Shown: in pieces, positions 45,080-53,355 of the stretch
How positions within the stretch are numbered: the stretch's first letter is position 1
Layout: each line of letters begins with the position of its first letter
Assembly: GCF_001422325.1 (NCBI RefSeq)
Contig: NZ_LMMR01000010.1
Span: 1-64,000 of the forward strand
Reading direction: 5' to 3'
Length of the DNA stretch: 64,000 nt
From: Leifsonia sp. Leaf264
GTDB taxonomy: Bacteria; Actinomycetota; Actinomycetes; Actinomycetales; Microbacteriaceae
Program-made: the position numbers and the translations under genes
Notes under the pieces: model-generated
What the model was told of the DNA's origin: nothing
The model's database searches: none
What the model saw: the letters and a program-made list of their open reading frames with translations, nothing else

Positions 45080-45532
45080 TCAGAGGGCGAGGGCACCGAT
45101 GACGTCGCCGTACTGCGTCTGGTCGACGTCGACGAAGCCGATGCGGTGGAAGAAGGCCTCAGGGCCCTCGGTGCCCGGCTCCCACATGACCGTGATCCTG
45201 TCGAAACCGCGGGTGCGGGCCTCTTCGGCGAGGGCGCGAGCGAGGAAGCGGCCGACACCCTGGCCCTGGGCGTCGGCGTCGACGTTGATGCGCCAGATGC
45301 AGGCGCGGAACTCGTCGTGGTCGTTGTCGGGGTCGAAGTTGCCGTGGATGAATCCCACGACCTTGTCGTCGAGCCTGGCGACCCGCTGCCACGCCGCGGC
45401 GGGATCCGTGACGGTGGTCTCGGCCGAGTACGAGACCGGCGTGATGAACTGCTCCTGGCCGGGCTTCAGGCTCAGGGTGTTCGCCGCCGCGATGTTCGAC
45501 GCGGACAGTTCTTCCAGTCTGATCTCACCCAT
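45080..45532 (-). CDS. GNAT family N-acetyltransferase
   Basis: A 150-residue acetyltransferase. The acetyl-CoA loop is DADAQGQGVGRFLARALAEE (the Q/RxxGxG/A motif). INVDADAQ forms beta4, and FFHRIGFVDVDQTQYG is the C-terminal motif B region. The substrate is unknown. ATG 45532 is preceded by a -10 box that leaves only six bases of leader. It is followed by the ATL gene and may be co-transcribed with it. Confidence 0.88.
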   Translation of the reverse strand: MGEIRLEELSASNIAAANTLSLKPGQEQFITPVSYSAETTVTDPAAAWQRVARLDDKVVGFIHGNFDPDNDHDEFRACIWRINVDADAQGQGVGRFLARALAEEARTRGFDRITVMWEPGTEGPEAFFHRIGFVDVDQTQYGDVIGALAL

Positions 45533-45538
45533 GACGCA

Positions 45539-45544
45539 AGGCTA
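45539..45544 (-). promoter_or_regulatory. -10 box TAGCCT, leaderless promoter of the GNAT gene
   Basis: On the minus strand TAGCCT ends six bases before the ATG at 45532, with no ribosome site between. Confidence 0.45.
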
Positions 45545-45604
45545 TCCTGTGCGCGACTGCAGCGGAAAGTCGGCCTTTGCGTGGACGCCATCCCCGGAAA
45601 TCGG

Positions 45605-45650
45605 GCGCAACTGTCTTGATGTCGAGACAGTTGCGCAGCTCGGGTAGGAT
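45605..45650 (+). promoter_or_regulatory. perfect 12-base palindrome and -10 box upstream of icd
   Basis: gcgcaactgtct (45605-45616) and agacagttgcgc (45625-45636) are perfect reverse complements around an 8-base spacer. TAGGAT at 45645-45650 is the likely -10 box. The core aactgtcttgatgtcgag recurs before sucC with one change. The placement just upstream of the -10 box fits a repressor or activator site. Confidence 0.7.
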
Positions 45651-45692
45651 TGTCGGGGCCGATCGGCCCGCATCTTTCGAGGAGAACAACAA

Positions 45693-46907
45693 TTGTCCAA
45701 GATCAAGGTTGAAGGCACCGTCGTCGAGCTCGACGGCGACGAGATGACACGCATCATCTGGCAGGCCATCAAGGATTCGCTCATCCACCCGTACCTCGAC
45801 ATCGACCTCGAGTACTACGACCTCTCCATCCAGAAGCGCGACGAGACCGACGACCAGATCACGGTCGACGCCGCGCACGCCATCCTCAAGCACGGCGTCG
45901 GCGTCAAGTGCGCCACCATCACGCCCGACGAGGCCCGCGTCGAGGAGTTCGGCCTCAAGAAGATGTGGCGCTCGCCCAACGGCACCATTCGCAACATCCT
46001 CGGCGGCGTCATCTTCCGTGAGCCGATCATCATCTCGAACATCCCGCGCCTCGTTCCGGGTTGGAACAAGCCGATCATCGTCGGACGCCACGCGTTCGGT
46101 GACCAGTACCGTGCCACCGACTTCCGCTTCGAGGGGGAGGGCACGCTCACGATGACCTTCACTCCGAAGGACGGTTCGGAGCCGCAGTCGTTCGAGGTCT
46201 TCCAGTCGCCGGGCTCCGGCGTCGCCATGGGCATGTACAACCTCGACGACTCGATCCGCGACTTCGCCCGCGCCTCGCTCAACTACGGGCTCGACCGCAA
46301 CTACCCGGTCTACCTCTCGACGAAGAACACCATCCTCAAGGCCTACGACGGTCGCTTCAAGGACCTGTTCCAGGAGATCTTCGAGACCGAGTTCAAGGAG
46401 CAGTTCGATGCGGCCGGGCTCACCTACGAGCACCGCCTCATCGACGACATGGTCGCCTCGTCGCTCAAGTGGGAGGGCGGCTACGTCTGGGCCTGCAAGA
46501 ACTACGACGGCGACGTGCAGTCCGACACCGTGGCCCAGGGCTTCGGCTCGCTCGGCCTGATGACGAGCGTTCTGGCCACGCCGGACGGCAAGGTCGTCGA
46601 GGCCGAGGCGGCTCACGGCACCGTGACCCGTCACTACCGTCAGCACCAGCAGGGCAAGCCGACGTCGACCAACCCGATCGCCTCGATCTACGCGTGGACC
46701 CGCGGTCTGTCGCACCGCGGCAAGCTCGACGGCAACCAGGAGCTCATCGACTTCGCGTCGACGCTCGAGGACGTCGTCATCAAGACGGTCGAGTCCGGCT
46801 CGATGACCAAGGACCTCGCACTGCTCGTCGGTCCTGAGCAGGGTTACGAGACGACCGAGCAGTTCCTCGAGTCGATCGCCGCCAACCTGCGGGCCCGCCT
46901 GGCGTAG
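45693..46907 (+). CDS. icd: NADP-dependent isocitrate dehydrogenase
   Basis: A 404-residue homodimeric (type II, eukaryote-like) IDH that oxidises isocitrate to 2-oxoglutarate. It opens [19 protein letters not shown]. It has the substrate segment [12 protein letters not shown] (Ser/Asn/Arg), [17 protein letters not shown], the metal-binding [11 protein letters not shown]-like segment (here [11 protein letters not shown]), and [11 protein letters not shown] for NADP. The start is TTG at 45693 behind cgaggag. It is monocistronic, with the palindromic operator upstream and a terminator downstream. Confidence 0.96.
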   Translation: MSKIKVEGTVVELDGDEMTRIIWQAIKDSLIHPYLDIDLEYYDLSIQKRDETDDQITVDAAHAILKHGVGVKCATITPDEARVEEFGLKKMWRSPNGTIRNILGGVIFREPIIISNIPRLVPGWNKPIIVGRHAFGDQYRATDFRFEGEGTLTMTFTPKDGSEPQSFEVFQSPGSGVAMGMYNLDDSIRDFARASLNYGLDRNYPVYLSTKNTILKAYDGRFKDLFQEIFETEFKEQFDAAGLTYEHRLIDDMVASSLKWEGGYVWACKNYDGDVQSDTVAQGFGSLGLMTSVLATPDGKVVEAEAAHGTVTRHYRQHQQGKPTSTNPIASIYAWTRGLSHRGKLDGNQELIDFASTLEDVVIKTVESGSMTKDLALLVGPEQGYETTEQFLESIAANLRARLA

Positions 46908-46924
46908 GCAGCAGCATCCGTCGT

Positions 46925-46998
46925 CCGGCCCACCGCCGGCGCCGTCCTCCAGTCGCCTGACCGGAGGATCGCAGCGCCGCGGTGGGCCGGATGTCTTT
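46925..46998 (+). terminator. terminator after icd
   Basis: Outer arms ccggcccaccgc (46925-46936) and gcggtgggccgg (46979-46990) are perfectly complementary, with inner cggcgcc/gcgccg and tcctcc/ggagga pairs. A short T-rich stretch (tctttt) follows. This is a long stem ending icd transcription before the ABC-F gene. Confidence 0.75.
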
Positions 46999-47032
46999 TC
47001 CCGCAGCACCCGACGAATCCCGAGGACATCCC

Positions 47033-48625
47033 ATGAGCCAGATCCGCCTGAACGACGTGTCCAAGGAGTTCGACGGACGGCTGGTGGTGCGCGAGGCCTT
47101 CCTCAAGCTCCGGGAGGGCGATCGGGTGGGTCTCATCGGCAAGAACGGCACGGGCAAGACCACCTTCCTCGAGCTGCTGCTCGGCAGGCAGGAGCCGACC
47201 ACCGGCACCGTCGACGTCTCGCTGGGCACGACCATCGGCTACTTCTCGCAGTTCTCCGAGCTCGATGGAGAACTGTCGATCCGACAGATCCTGAGCGGGC
47301 TGTTCGCCGAGGTGCATGCGACCCAGGCGCGTATCGACGAGATCGGGCTGCTGCTGGCCGAGCCGATGGACGAACCCGAGATGACCCGGCTGCTGGGCGA
47401 GCAGGGCGAGCTGTTCGAGAAGATGGACGCCATCGACGGATGGGGCTACGAGAACACCATCGAGACTGTTCTCACCCGCATCGGCTTCGATGACGAGCGC
47501 AGCGCGCTGCCGGTCGACCGGCTGTCCGGCGGCTGGCGCAACAGGGCCGCGCTGGCGAAGATCCTGGTCCAGGCTCCGGACGTGCTGCTGCTCGACGAGC
47601 CCACGAACTTCCTCGACCTCGACGGCGTGCGTTGGCTCGAGGGCTGGCTGCGCACCTTCCCGGGCGCCGTGCTCGTGGTCTCGCACGACAGGCAGTTCCT
47701 CGACGGCGTCGTCACCCGCATCGTCGAGATCGAGAACCACCACCTGCACGACTACGACGGCGACTACTCGGAGTACGTGCAGGCGAAGCAGTCGAGGCTG
47801 AAGATGCTCGAGAAACAGTTCGCGCACGAGGAGGAGCTGCTGGCCTACGAGCAGGCGGCGAGCAGCGCACGCCGCGAGGCGGCCCGCAATCCCGACAGGG
47901 GGCTGGCGCGCAAGCTCGCCGACATCAAGAAGCGTCAGGCTCCCCGCCCGGTCGACCAGGTGATCACGGCCATCTACGACGGACTGCGGGTCAGCAACGA
48001 CCTGTTGACCGTCGAGGGGCTCGCCAAGGGATTCGGCGCAGAGCCGCTGTTCTCCGGCCTCACCTTCAGCCTGCACCGCGGCGACCGCTTCGCGGTGGTC
48101 GGGTCGAACGGTTCGGGCAAGTCGACACTGCTCGACGTGCTCACCGGGCAGACGGAGCCGGATGCCGGCAGGGTGCGCTGGGCGAAGGGTGCACGGTTCG
48201 TGTCCTACAACCAGGTCTACGCCGAGCTCGACCTCACCGACACCGTCGGCCACGCCGTGAACGCGTATCCGGACTCCCTCGCCTTCACGGCGACCAAGAA
48301 GAGCGTGAACCGCTTCCTCGCCATGCTGCAGTTCTCGGACGCCGACCTGCAGCAGAAGATCGGCACCCTCTCGGGCGGACAGCGTGCCCGCGTGGCCATC
48401 GCCCAGTGCCTGCTGTCCGGCGCGGCGGTGATCGTGCTCGACGAGCCGACGAACCACCTCGACATCACGAGCACCCAGGTGATGGAGCGTGCGCTGACCC
48501 ACTTCCCGGGCGCCGTCGTGGTCGTGAGCCACGACAGGTTCTTCATCGACAAGATCGCCGACACCCTGCTCGTCTTCGACGGCACCGGGCACGTGGAGCA
48601 GACACCGGCCACCGGGGCGCTCTGA
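47033..48625 (+). CDS. ABC-F family ATPase
   Basis: A 530-residue protein with two ABC domains and no membrane helices, joined by a linker (~235-310) rich in charged residues (RLKMLEKQFAHEEELLAYEQ). Walker A motifs are GKNGTGKTT and GSNGSGKST, signatures LSGGWRNRAALAK and LSGGQRARVAIAQ, and Walker B LLLDEPTNFLD and IVLDEPTNHLD. ABC-F proteins act on the ribosomal E site as translation factors or antibiotic-protection proteins. It looks like a housekeeping (Uup/EttA-like) member, but the subclass is not certain. Confidence 0.92.
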   Translation: MSQIRLNDVSKEFDGRLVVREAFLKLREGDRVGLIGKNGTGKTTFLELLLGRQEPTTGTVDVSLGTTIGYFSQFSELDGELSIRQILSGLFAEVHATQARIDEIGLLLAEPMDEPEMTRLLGEQGELFEKMDAIDGWGYENTIETVLTRIGFDDERSALPVDRLSGGWRNRAALAKILVQAPDVLLLDEPTNFLDLDGVRWLEGWLRTFPGAVLVVSHDRQFLDGVVTRIVEIENHHLHDYDGDYSEYVQAKQSRLKMLEKQFAHEEELLAYEQAASSARREAARNPDRGLARKLADIKKRQAPRPVDQVITAIYDGLRVSNDLLTVEGLAKGFGAEPLFSGLTFSLHRGDRFAVVGSNGSGKSTLLDVLTGQTEPDAGRVRWAKGARFVSYNQVYAELDLTDTVGHAVNAYPDSLAFTATKKSVNRFLAMLQFSDADLQQKIGTLSGGQRARVAIAQCLLSGAAVIVLDEPTNHLDITSTQVMERALTHFPGAVVVVSHDRFFIDKIADTLLVFDGTGHVEQTPATGAL

Positions 48626-48730
48626 GTTACCCTTCTGCTGCCGTGAGTTCTGGATGCTGCCGGCGGGGATCCCCGTGTTTCCGGTAGATCACAGGTTTGT
48701 AAAGAACATGGACTAACTTCGACGACGGTC

Positions 48731-48766
48731 TTGCACTCTGTTTGTTCGTAAGGTTTACTAACAAAC
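48731..48766 (+). promoter_or_regulatory. promoter and operator of the ROK repressor gene
   Basis: TTGCAC (48731-48736) and TTTACT (48754-48759) form a weak sigma-A promoter with a 17-base spacer. It is overlapped by the inverted repeat GTTTGTT (48740-48746) / AACAAAC (48760-48766). The repeat ends at the ATG, so the transcript is probably leaderless. The AT-rich half-site resembles operators of XylR/NagC-type ROK repressors. Confidence 0.6.
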
Positions 48767-49924
48767 ATGACGGCAACGCAGCTCTCCCCAGGCCAGGCCC
48801 TCCGCCCGACCGCCAAGGTGTTGCCCGAGCACGCTCGGGGGCACAACCGCTCCCTCGTGCTCCAGACGCTCTACCGCGCATCCGGCCAGAGCCGTGCCGA
48901 CGTCGCGCGAGAGACCGGCCTCACCAGGGTCACCGTGTCCGACCTCGTGGCCGAACTCATCGCCGAGGGACTCGTCGTGGAGCTCGGGCAGCGCGAGGAC
49001 GCCCGCCCCGGCAAGCCGGCCACCCTGCTCGACTTCGACCACGGCGCCTTCCAGATCGTGGCCGTCGACCTCTCCGACGACTCGGTCTTCCGCGGCGCCG
49101 TGCTGGACCTGGGAGGCACGATCCAGGCCCGCGACGAGATCGCCCTCGCCGGCAGCACCGGCGCTGAGGCCATCGCCAAGGTCCTGGAGCTCGCCGACAG
49201 GCTCGTCGCCGCAGCCACGGCCCCGCTGCTCGGCATCGGCGTCGGCTCTCCGGGCATCGTCGACCTCGGCGGCGTCGTGCTCACGGCCCCGAACCTGCGC
49301 TGGACCTCGGTCGACCTGCACGCCGTGCTCGCCGAGAGGTTCGAGGTTCCCGTCCTGGTGGCCAACGATGCCAATGCCGCCGTGTACGCCGAGCACAGCT
49401 TCGGCGGTGTCGAGGGCGACATCATGCTCATCAAGGTCGGCCACGGCGTCGGCGCCGGCCTCCTGGTCGGCGGGCGCCCGCTGTTCGGCGCCACGTCGGC
49501 CGCCGGCGAGATCGGCCACGTCGTCGTCGGCACCGATGGAGGCCCGCTGTGCGCCTGCGGCAAGACCGGTTGCCTGGAGGCCTGGCTCGCCGCTCCACGG
49601 CTCGCGGCCCGCATCGCCGCGATCACGGCGACAGGCGCCGAAGCCGACGCCGAGCGCGACACTGTTCTCCGGGAGGCGGGCCGCCGGCTCGGCATCATCC
49701 TCGCCCCCGTCGTCGGAGCCCTCGATCTCTCGGAGATCGTGCTGAGCGGCCCGGCCGAACTGCTTGAAGGCCCGCTGGCGACAGCGGCCATCGAGACGAT
49801 CCGCACCAGGACGATGGCCGAGTTCACCGGCTCTCTGACGGTGCGGATGACCACGCAGGGGCAGGACATCGTCCTGCGCGGCGCCGCGGTCATGGTCCTA
49901 TCCGGACAGCTCGGAGTCTCGTAG
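48767..49924 (+). CDS. ROK family transcriptional repressor (NagC/XylR type)
   Basis: A 385-residue regulator. The winged helix at ~25-85 (VLQTLYRASGQSRADVARETG, LTRVTVSDLVAELIAEGL) is followed by a ROK sugar-binding domain (~95-385). The latter has ANDANAAVYAEH and the zinc motif CACGKTGCLEAW. It precedes the sugar importer and GlcNAc catabolic genes, so it probably represses them and itself until an amino sugar or its phosphate binds. The operator overlaps its promoter. Confidence 0.88.
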   Translation: MTATQLSPGQALRPTAKVLPEHARGHNRSLVLQTLYRASGQSRADVARETGLTRVTVSDLVAELIAEGLVVELGQREDARPGKPATLLDFDHGAFQIVAVDLSDDSVFRGAVLDLGGTIQARDEIALAGSTGAEAIAKVLELADRLVAAATAPLLGIGVGSPGIVDLGGVVLTAPNLRWTSVDLHAVLAERFEVPVLVANDANAAVYAEHSFGGVEGDIMLIKVGHGVGAGLLVGGRPLFGATSAAGEIGHVVVGTDGGPLCACGKTGCLEAWLAAPRLAARIAAITATGAEADAERDTVLREAGRRLGIILAPVVGALDLSEIVLSGPAELLEGPLATAAIETIRTRTMAEFTGSLTVRMTTQGQDIVLRGAAVMVLSGQLGVS

Positions 49925-50021
49925 AGACGCCGACGAATGGGAGTCGGAAAGCCGCGACGCCCAGGGCAGTGAGCCATCACCACCCCGAAGCACCACACCC
50001 AACCAAGAGAAGGAAATCCCA

Positions 50022-51320
50022 ATGAAGAGAAAGTACGCAGTAGCTGCCATTGCAACGGCAGCCGCACTCGTTCTCGCCGGTTGCAGCTCGACGGGCGGCG
50101 ACGCCGCATCCACCGAGTCTGCCAAGGGCCAGGACATCACGCTGTGGCTGATGGGCGCTGACACCCCCGACACCCTGCGCGACTACCTCAAGACCGAGTA
50201 CGCCAAGGAGACCGGCGGCACGCTGAAGATCGAGGAGCAGGGCTGGGGCGACGCCGTCGCGAAGCTCACCACCGCGCTTCCCGACGCCGCGAACACCCCC
50301 GACGTGACCGAGATCGGCAACACCTGGTCGCCCACCTTCACCAACGCCGGTGCCTTCACCGACCTGAGCGACATGTACGACGAGCTCGGTGGCGACAAGC
50401 TGCTGAAGTCGTTCGTCGAGGTCGGCGAGGTCGACGGCAAGCAGTACGCGCTGCCGTACTACTTCGGCTCGCGCTACAACTTCTACCGCAAGGACATCTG
50501 GGCCACTGCCGGCAAGACCGTTCCCACGACGCTCGCCGAGTTCGACGAGACCGTCAAGTCGCTGAAGACCGACTCGCAGTCCGGCTTCTACATCGGTGGA
50601 TCCGACTGGCGCAACGGCATCTCGTGGATCTTCGCCAACGGCGGAGACCTGGCCAAGAAGGACGGCGACAAGTGGGTCGGCACGCTGGCCTCGGACGAGA
50701 CCGTCAAGGGCCTCACCGAGTTCCAGTCGCTGTTCCAGGGCGCCTCGCTCGCCCCGGCGACCGAGTTCGACAGCACCCCGTGGGTCAACATCAACAACAA
50801 CGAGGCGACGGGTGCACCCGAGGCCGCGACGATCATCGCTCCCGGATGGGCGCACTGGTCGATCGGTGACCTCGCTCCGGACCCCAAGGACGCGACCAAG
50901 ACCGTCGCCACCTGGAACGACGACACCTTCGGCACCTTCGTGCTCCCGGGCGTCGACGGTGGAGCAGCCCCGGTCTTCGCCGGTGGATCCAACATCGCCG
51001 TCTCGGCAGCCAGCAAGCACCAGGCCGGCGCCAAGGAGCTCATGAAGATCATCTTCTCCGAGAAGTACCAGACCCTCCTCGGCGAGAACGGTCTCGGCCC
51101 CGCCAACCTCGACTACGCGTCGGCCCTCGGTGACGACCAGTTCGCCAAGGCCCTCGTCGAGTCGGCCGCAGGCTCGAAGCTGACCCCCGCTGCTCCCGGA
51201 TGGGCTGCAGTCGAGGGTGCCGGCATCCTCGAGGAGTTCTTCGGCAAGATCTCGGCCGGCGGCGACGTCAAGGCCCTGGCCACCGAATACGACGAGAAGC
51301 TGGACAAGCTCCTCAACTAG
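50022..51320 (+). CDS. sugar ABC transporter substrate-binding lipoprotein
   Basis: A 432-residue extracytoplasmic binding protein of the family 1 (MalE-like) group. The signal peptide ends in a lipobox LAGC with Cys21 as the lipid-attachment site. The mature part has DITLWLMGADT and the usual GVDGGAAPVFAGGSNIAV domain crossing. The neighbouring beta-N-acetylglucosaminidase and nagB suggest it binds chitobiose or another GlcNAc-containing oligosaccharide. The ribosome site is aagagaagg. A stem-loop at 51382-51415 separates it from the permease genes. Confidence 0.92.
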   Translation: MKRKYAVAAIATAAALVLAGCSSTGGDAASTESAKGQDITLWLMGADTPDTLRDYLKTEYAKETGGTLKIEEQGWGDAVAKLTTALPDAANTPDVTEIGNTWSPTFTNAGAFTDLSDMYDELGGDKLLKSFVEVGEVDGKQYALPYYFGSRYNFYRKDIWATAGKTVPTTLAEFDETVKSLKTDSQSGFYIGGSDWRNGISWIFANGGDLAKKDGDKWVGTLASDETVKGLTEFQSLFQGASLAPATEFDSTPWVNINNNEATGAPEAATIIAPGWAHWSIGDLAPDPKDATKTVATWNDDTFGTFVLPGVDGGAAPVFAGGSNIAVSAASKHQAGAKELMKIIFSEKYQTLLGENGLGPANLDYASALGDDQFAKALVESAAGSKLTPAAPGWAAVEGAGILEEFFGKISAGGDVKALATEYDEKLDKLLN

Positions 51321-51381
51321 TCGGACCCTCGGATGAGGCGGGCCGTCAGACCTGCGGCATCCGGAACACGTGAAACACCTC

Positions 51382-51415
51382 AGGGGCCGCGAGTGACTCT
51401 TCGCTCGCGGCCCCT
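51382..51415 (+). other. stem-loop between binding-protein and permease genes
   Basis: aggggccgcgag (51382-51393) and ctcgcggcccct (51404-51415) are perfect complements around a 10-base loop, with no T-run. Such hairpins commonly protect the abundant binding-protein message and lower permease expression. Confidence 0.65.
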
Positions 51416-51463
51416 ACCCCTGATCTCCTGCACGCGCACCACACCCGAAAGGAGGATGAGACC

Positions 51464-52417
51464 GTGACAGCAACGCTCACCCGGGACGCCCCAGCCGCCG
51501 CCCCGAAGACGCCGGCGCAGCGCCCCCGACGCCGCCTCTCCGTTCCACACCTTCTCCTCATCCCCGCGATCGTCATCCTCCTCGTCGGAATGGGCTACCC
51601 GCTCATCTGGCAGATCATCACCTCGATGCAGGAATTCGGCATCAAGCAGCAGTTCGGCCTGCCGGCTCCCTTCGTGGGCCTCGCCAACTACTTCACCCTC
51701 GCCACCGACCCCACCATGTGGGAGGTCGTCGTGCGCTCCATCGCCTTCTGCTTCATCACGGCCGCCGTCACCCTCGTCGTCGGACTGCTCCTCGCGGTGC
51801 TCATGACGGCCGTCGGCACGGCCGTCCGACTCATCCTGCAGATCTCGCTGCTGCTCGCCTGGGCCATGCCCGTCGTGGCCGCGATGACGGTGTGGATCTG
51901 GCTCTTCGACCGCAGGCGCGGCGTCGTCAACTACCTGCTCGACATGATCCCCGGTGTCGACATGAACCGGTTCTCCTGGCTGTCGAACCCCGCGACCTTC
52001 TTCATCGTCGCCAGCGTCATCGTGATCTGGATGAGCGTTCCGTTCGTGGCGTTCTCGGTCTACGCCGGCCTCACCCAGGTCTCCGATGAGGTGCTCGAGG
52101 CCGCCCAGCTCGATGGCGCCAACGGCTACAAGAGACTGCGCTACATCATCATGCCGATGATCCGGCCCGTGATCATGATCGTGCTGCTGCTGCAGCTCAT
52201 CTGGGATCTGCGGGTCTTCACCCAGATCACGATGCTGCAGGATGCCGGATCCAAGTCGAGCGAGTACGACCTGCTCGGCACCTACATCTACAAGCTCGGC
52301 GCCGGTTCCCAGGACTTCGGCATGGCATCCGCCGTCTCCATCTTCGTACTCGCGCTCACCCTGGCCATCAGCTGGTTCTACGTGCGCAGCCTTCTCAAGG
52401 AGGACGAGCAGTCATGA
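51464..52417 (+). CDS. sugar ABC transporter permease (MalF type)
   Basis: A 317-residue inner-membrane permease with six helices and the EAA loop for the ATPase (EVLEAAQLDGANGYKRLRYI at ~205-225). The start is GTG at 51464 behind aaaggagg. Overlap with the next permease gene is four bases (ATGA). No ATPase gene is in the operon, so a shared MsiK-type ATPase encoded elsewhere probably powers it, as in many actinobacterial sugar importers. Confidence 0.93.
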   Translation: MTATLTRDAPAAAPKTPAQRPRRRLSVPHLLLIPAIVILLVGMGYPLIWQIITSMQEFGIKQQFGLPAPFVGLANYFTLATDPTMWEVVVRSIAFCFITAAVTLVVGLLLAVLMTAVGTAVRLILQISLLLAWAMPVVAAMTVWIWLFDRRRGVVNYLLDMIPGVDMNRFSWLSNPATFFIVASVIVIWMSVPFVAFSVYAGLTQVSDEVLEAAQLDGANGYKRLRYIIMPMIRPVIMIVLLLQLIWDLRVFTQITMLQDAGSKSSEYDLLGTYIYKLGAGSQDFGMASAVSIFVLALTLAISWFYVRSLLKEDEQS

Positions 52418-53355
52418 CCGACACCAGTGTGACTCCCAACATCATCGCCAGCGCGCTGGCTCCGGCCCCGGCACCCATCCCCACAGCGCCCGAGACGAAG
52501 CCGCAGCGGCTGTCCAGGGTGCGCATCCGCCCGGCCCGCATCCTGCTGTCGGCCCTCGCGATCCTCGTGTCGGCGGCCTGGGTCTTCCCGGTCTACTGGA
52601 TGCTGAACTCCTCGCTGCTGCCCAACCGCACGCTGCAGTCGTTCATCCCGACGTTCGTGCCCATCGGCGGCTCGTTCGACAACTACGCCAACGCGCTCGA
52701 GGACGGCACGTTCTACTCGGCGCTCGGCATCAGCCTGTCGGTCACCCTCATCGCCGTGTTCTTCTGCCTGCTGTTCGCCTTTCTCGCGGCCGTCGCCATC
52801 AGCCGCTTCAGGTTCAAGGGCCGCAAGTCCTTCGTGCTCGCCGTGCTGATCATCCAGATGCTGCCGGCCGAGGGCCTGTTCATCGCGCAGTACAAGATGG
52901 TGTCGAGCGCCGGCCTGCTCAACTCGATCATCGGCGTGAGCATCATCTACACCGCAGCAGTGGTTCCGTTCACGATCTGGATGCTGCGCGGCTTCGTCGC
53001 CGGCATCCCGGCCGACCTCGAAGAGGCCGCCATGGTCGACGGCCTCAGCCGCACCGGCGCGTTCATGCGCATCACCTTCCCGCTGCTGGCTCCCGGGCTC
53101 GTTGCCTCGGGGGTGTTCGCCTTCCTGCAGGCCTGGAACGAGTTCACCGTCGCCCTCGTGCTGCTGCCCGCCGAGGACATGCACACGCTCCCGCTCTGGC
53201 TGCGCGGCTTCATCCAGGCCAGCGCCACCCGCGAGACGGACTGGGGCCAGGTCATGGCGGCGTCGACGCTCGTCGCCCTGCCCGTCATCGTGTTCTTCCT
53301 CATCGTGCAGGGCCGGATGACGAGCGGACTCGTGGCCGGGGCGGTCAAGGGATGA
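52414..53355 (+). CDS. sugar ABC transporter permease (MalG type)
   Basis: A 313-residue permease. It has a ~45-residue Ala/Pro-rich cytoplasmic N-terminus, six helices from ~48 to 305, and the EAA loop DLEEAAMVDGLSRTGAFMRI near 200-220. It forms the heterodimeric channel with the preceding MalF-type protein. It overlaps its neighbours by four bases on both sides, so the whole importer and hydrolase operon is translationally coupled. Confidence 0.93.
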   Translation: MTDTSVTPNIIASALAPAPAPIPTAPETKPQRLSRVRIRPARILLSALAILVSAAWVFPVYWMLNSSLLPNRTLQSFIPTFVPIGGSFDNYANALEDGTFYSALGISLSVTLIAVFFCLLFAFLAAVAISRFRFKGRKSFVLAVLIIQMLPAEGLFIAQYKMVSSAGLLNSIIGVSIIYTAAVVPFTIWMLRGFVAGIPADLEEAAMVDGLSRTGAFMRITFPLLAPGLVASGVFAFLQAWNEFTVALVLLPAEDMHTLPLWLRGFIQASATRETDWGQVMAASTLVALPVIVFFLIVQGRMTSGLVAGAVKG

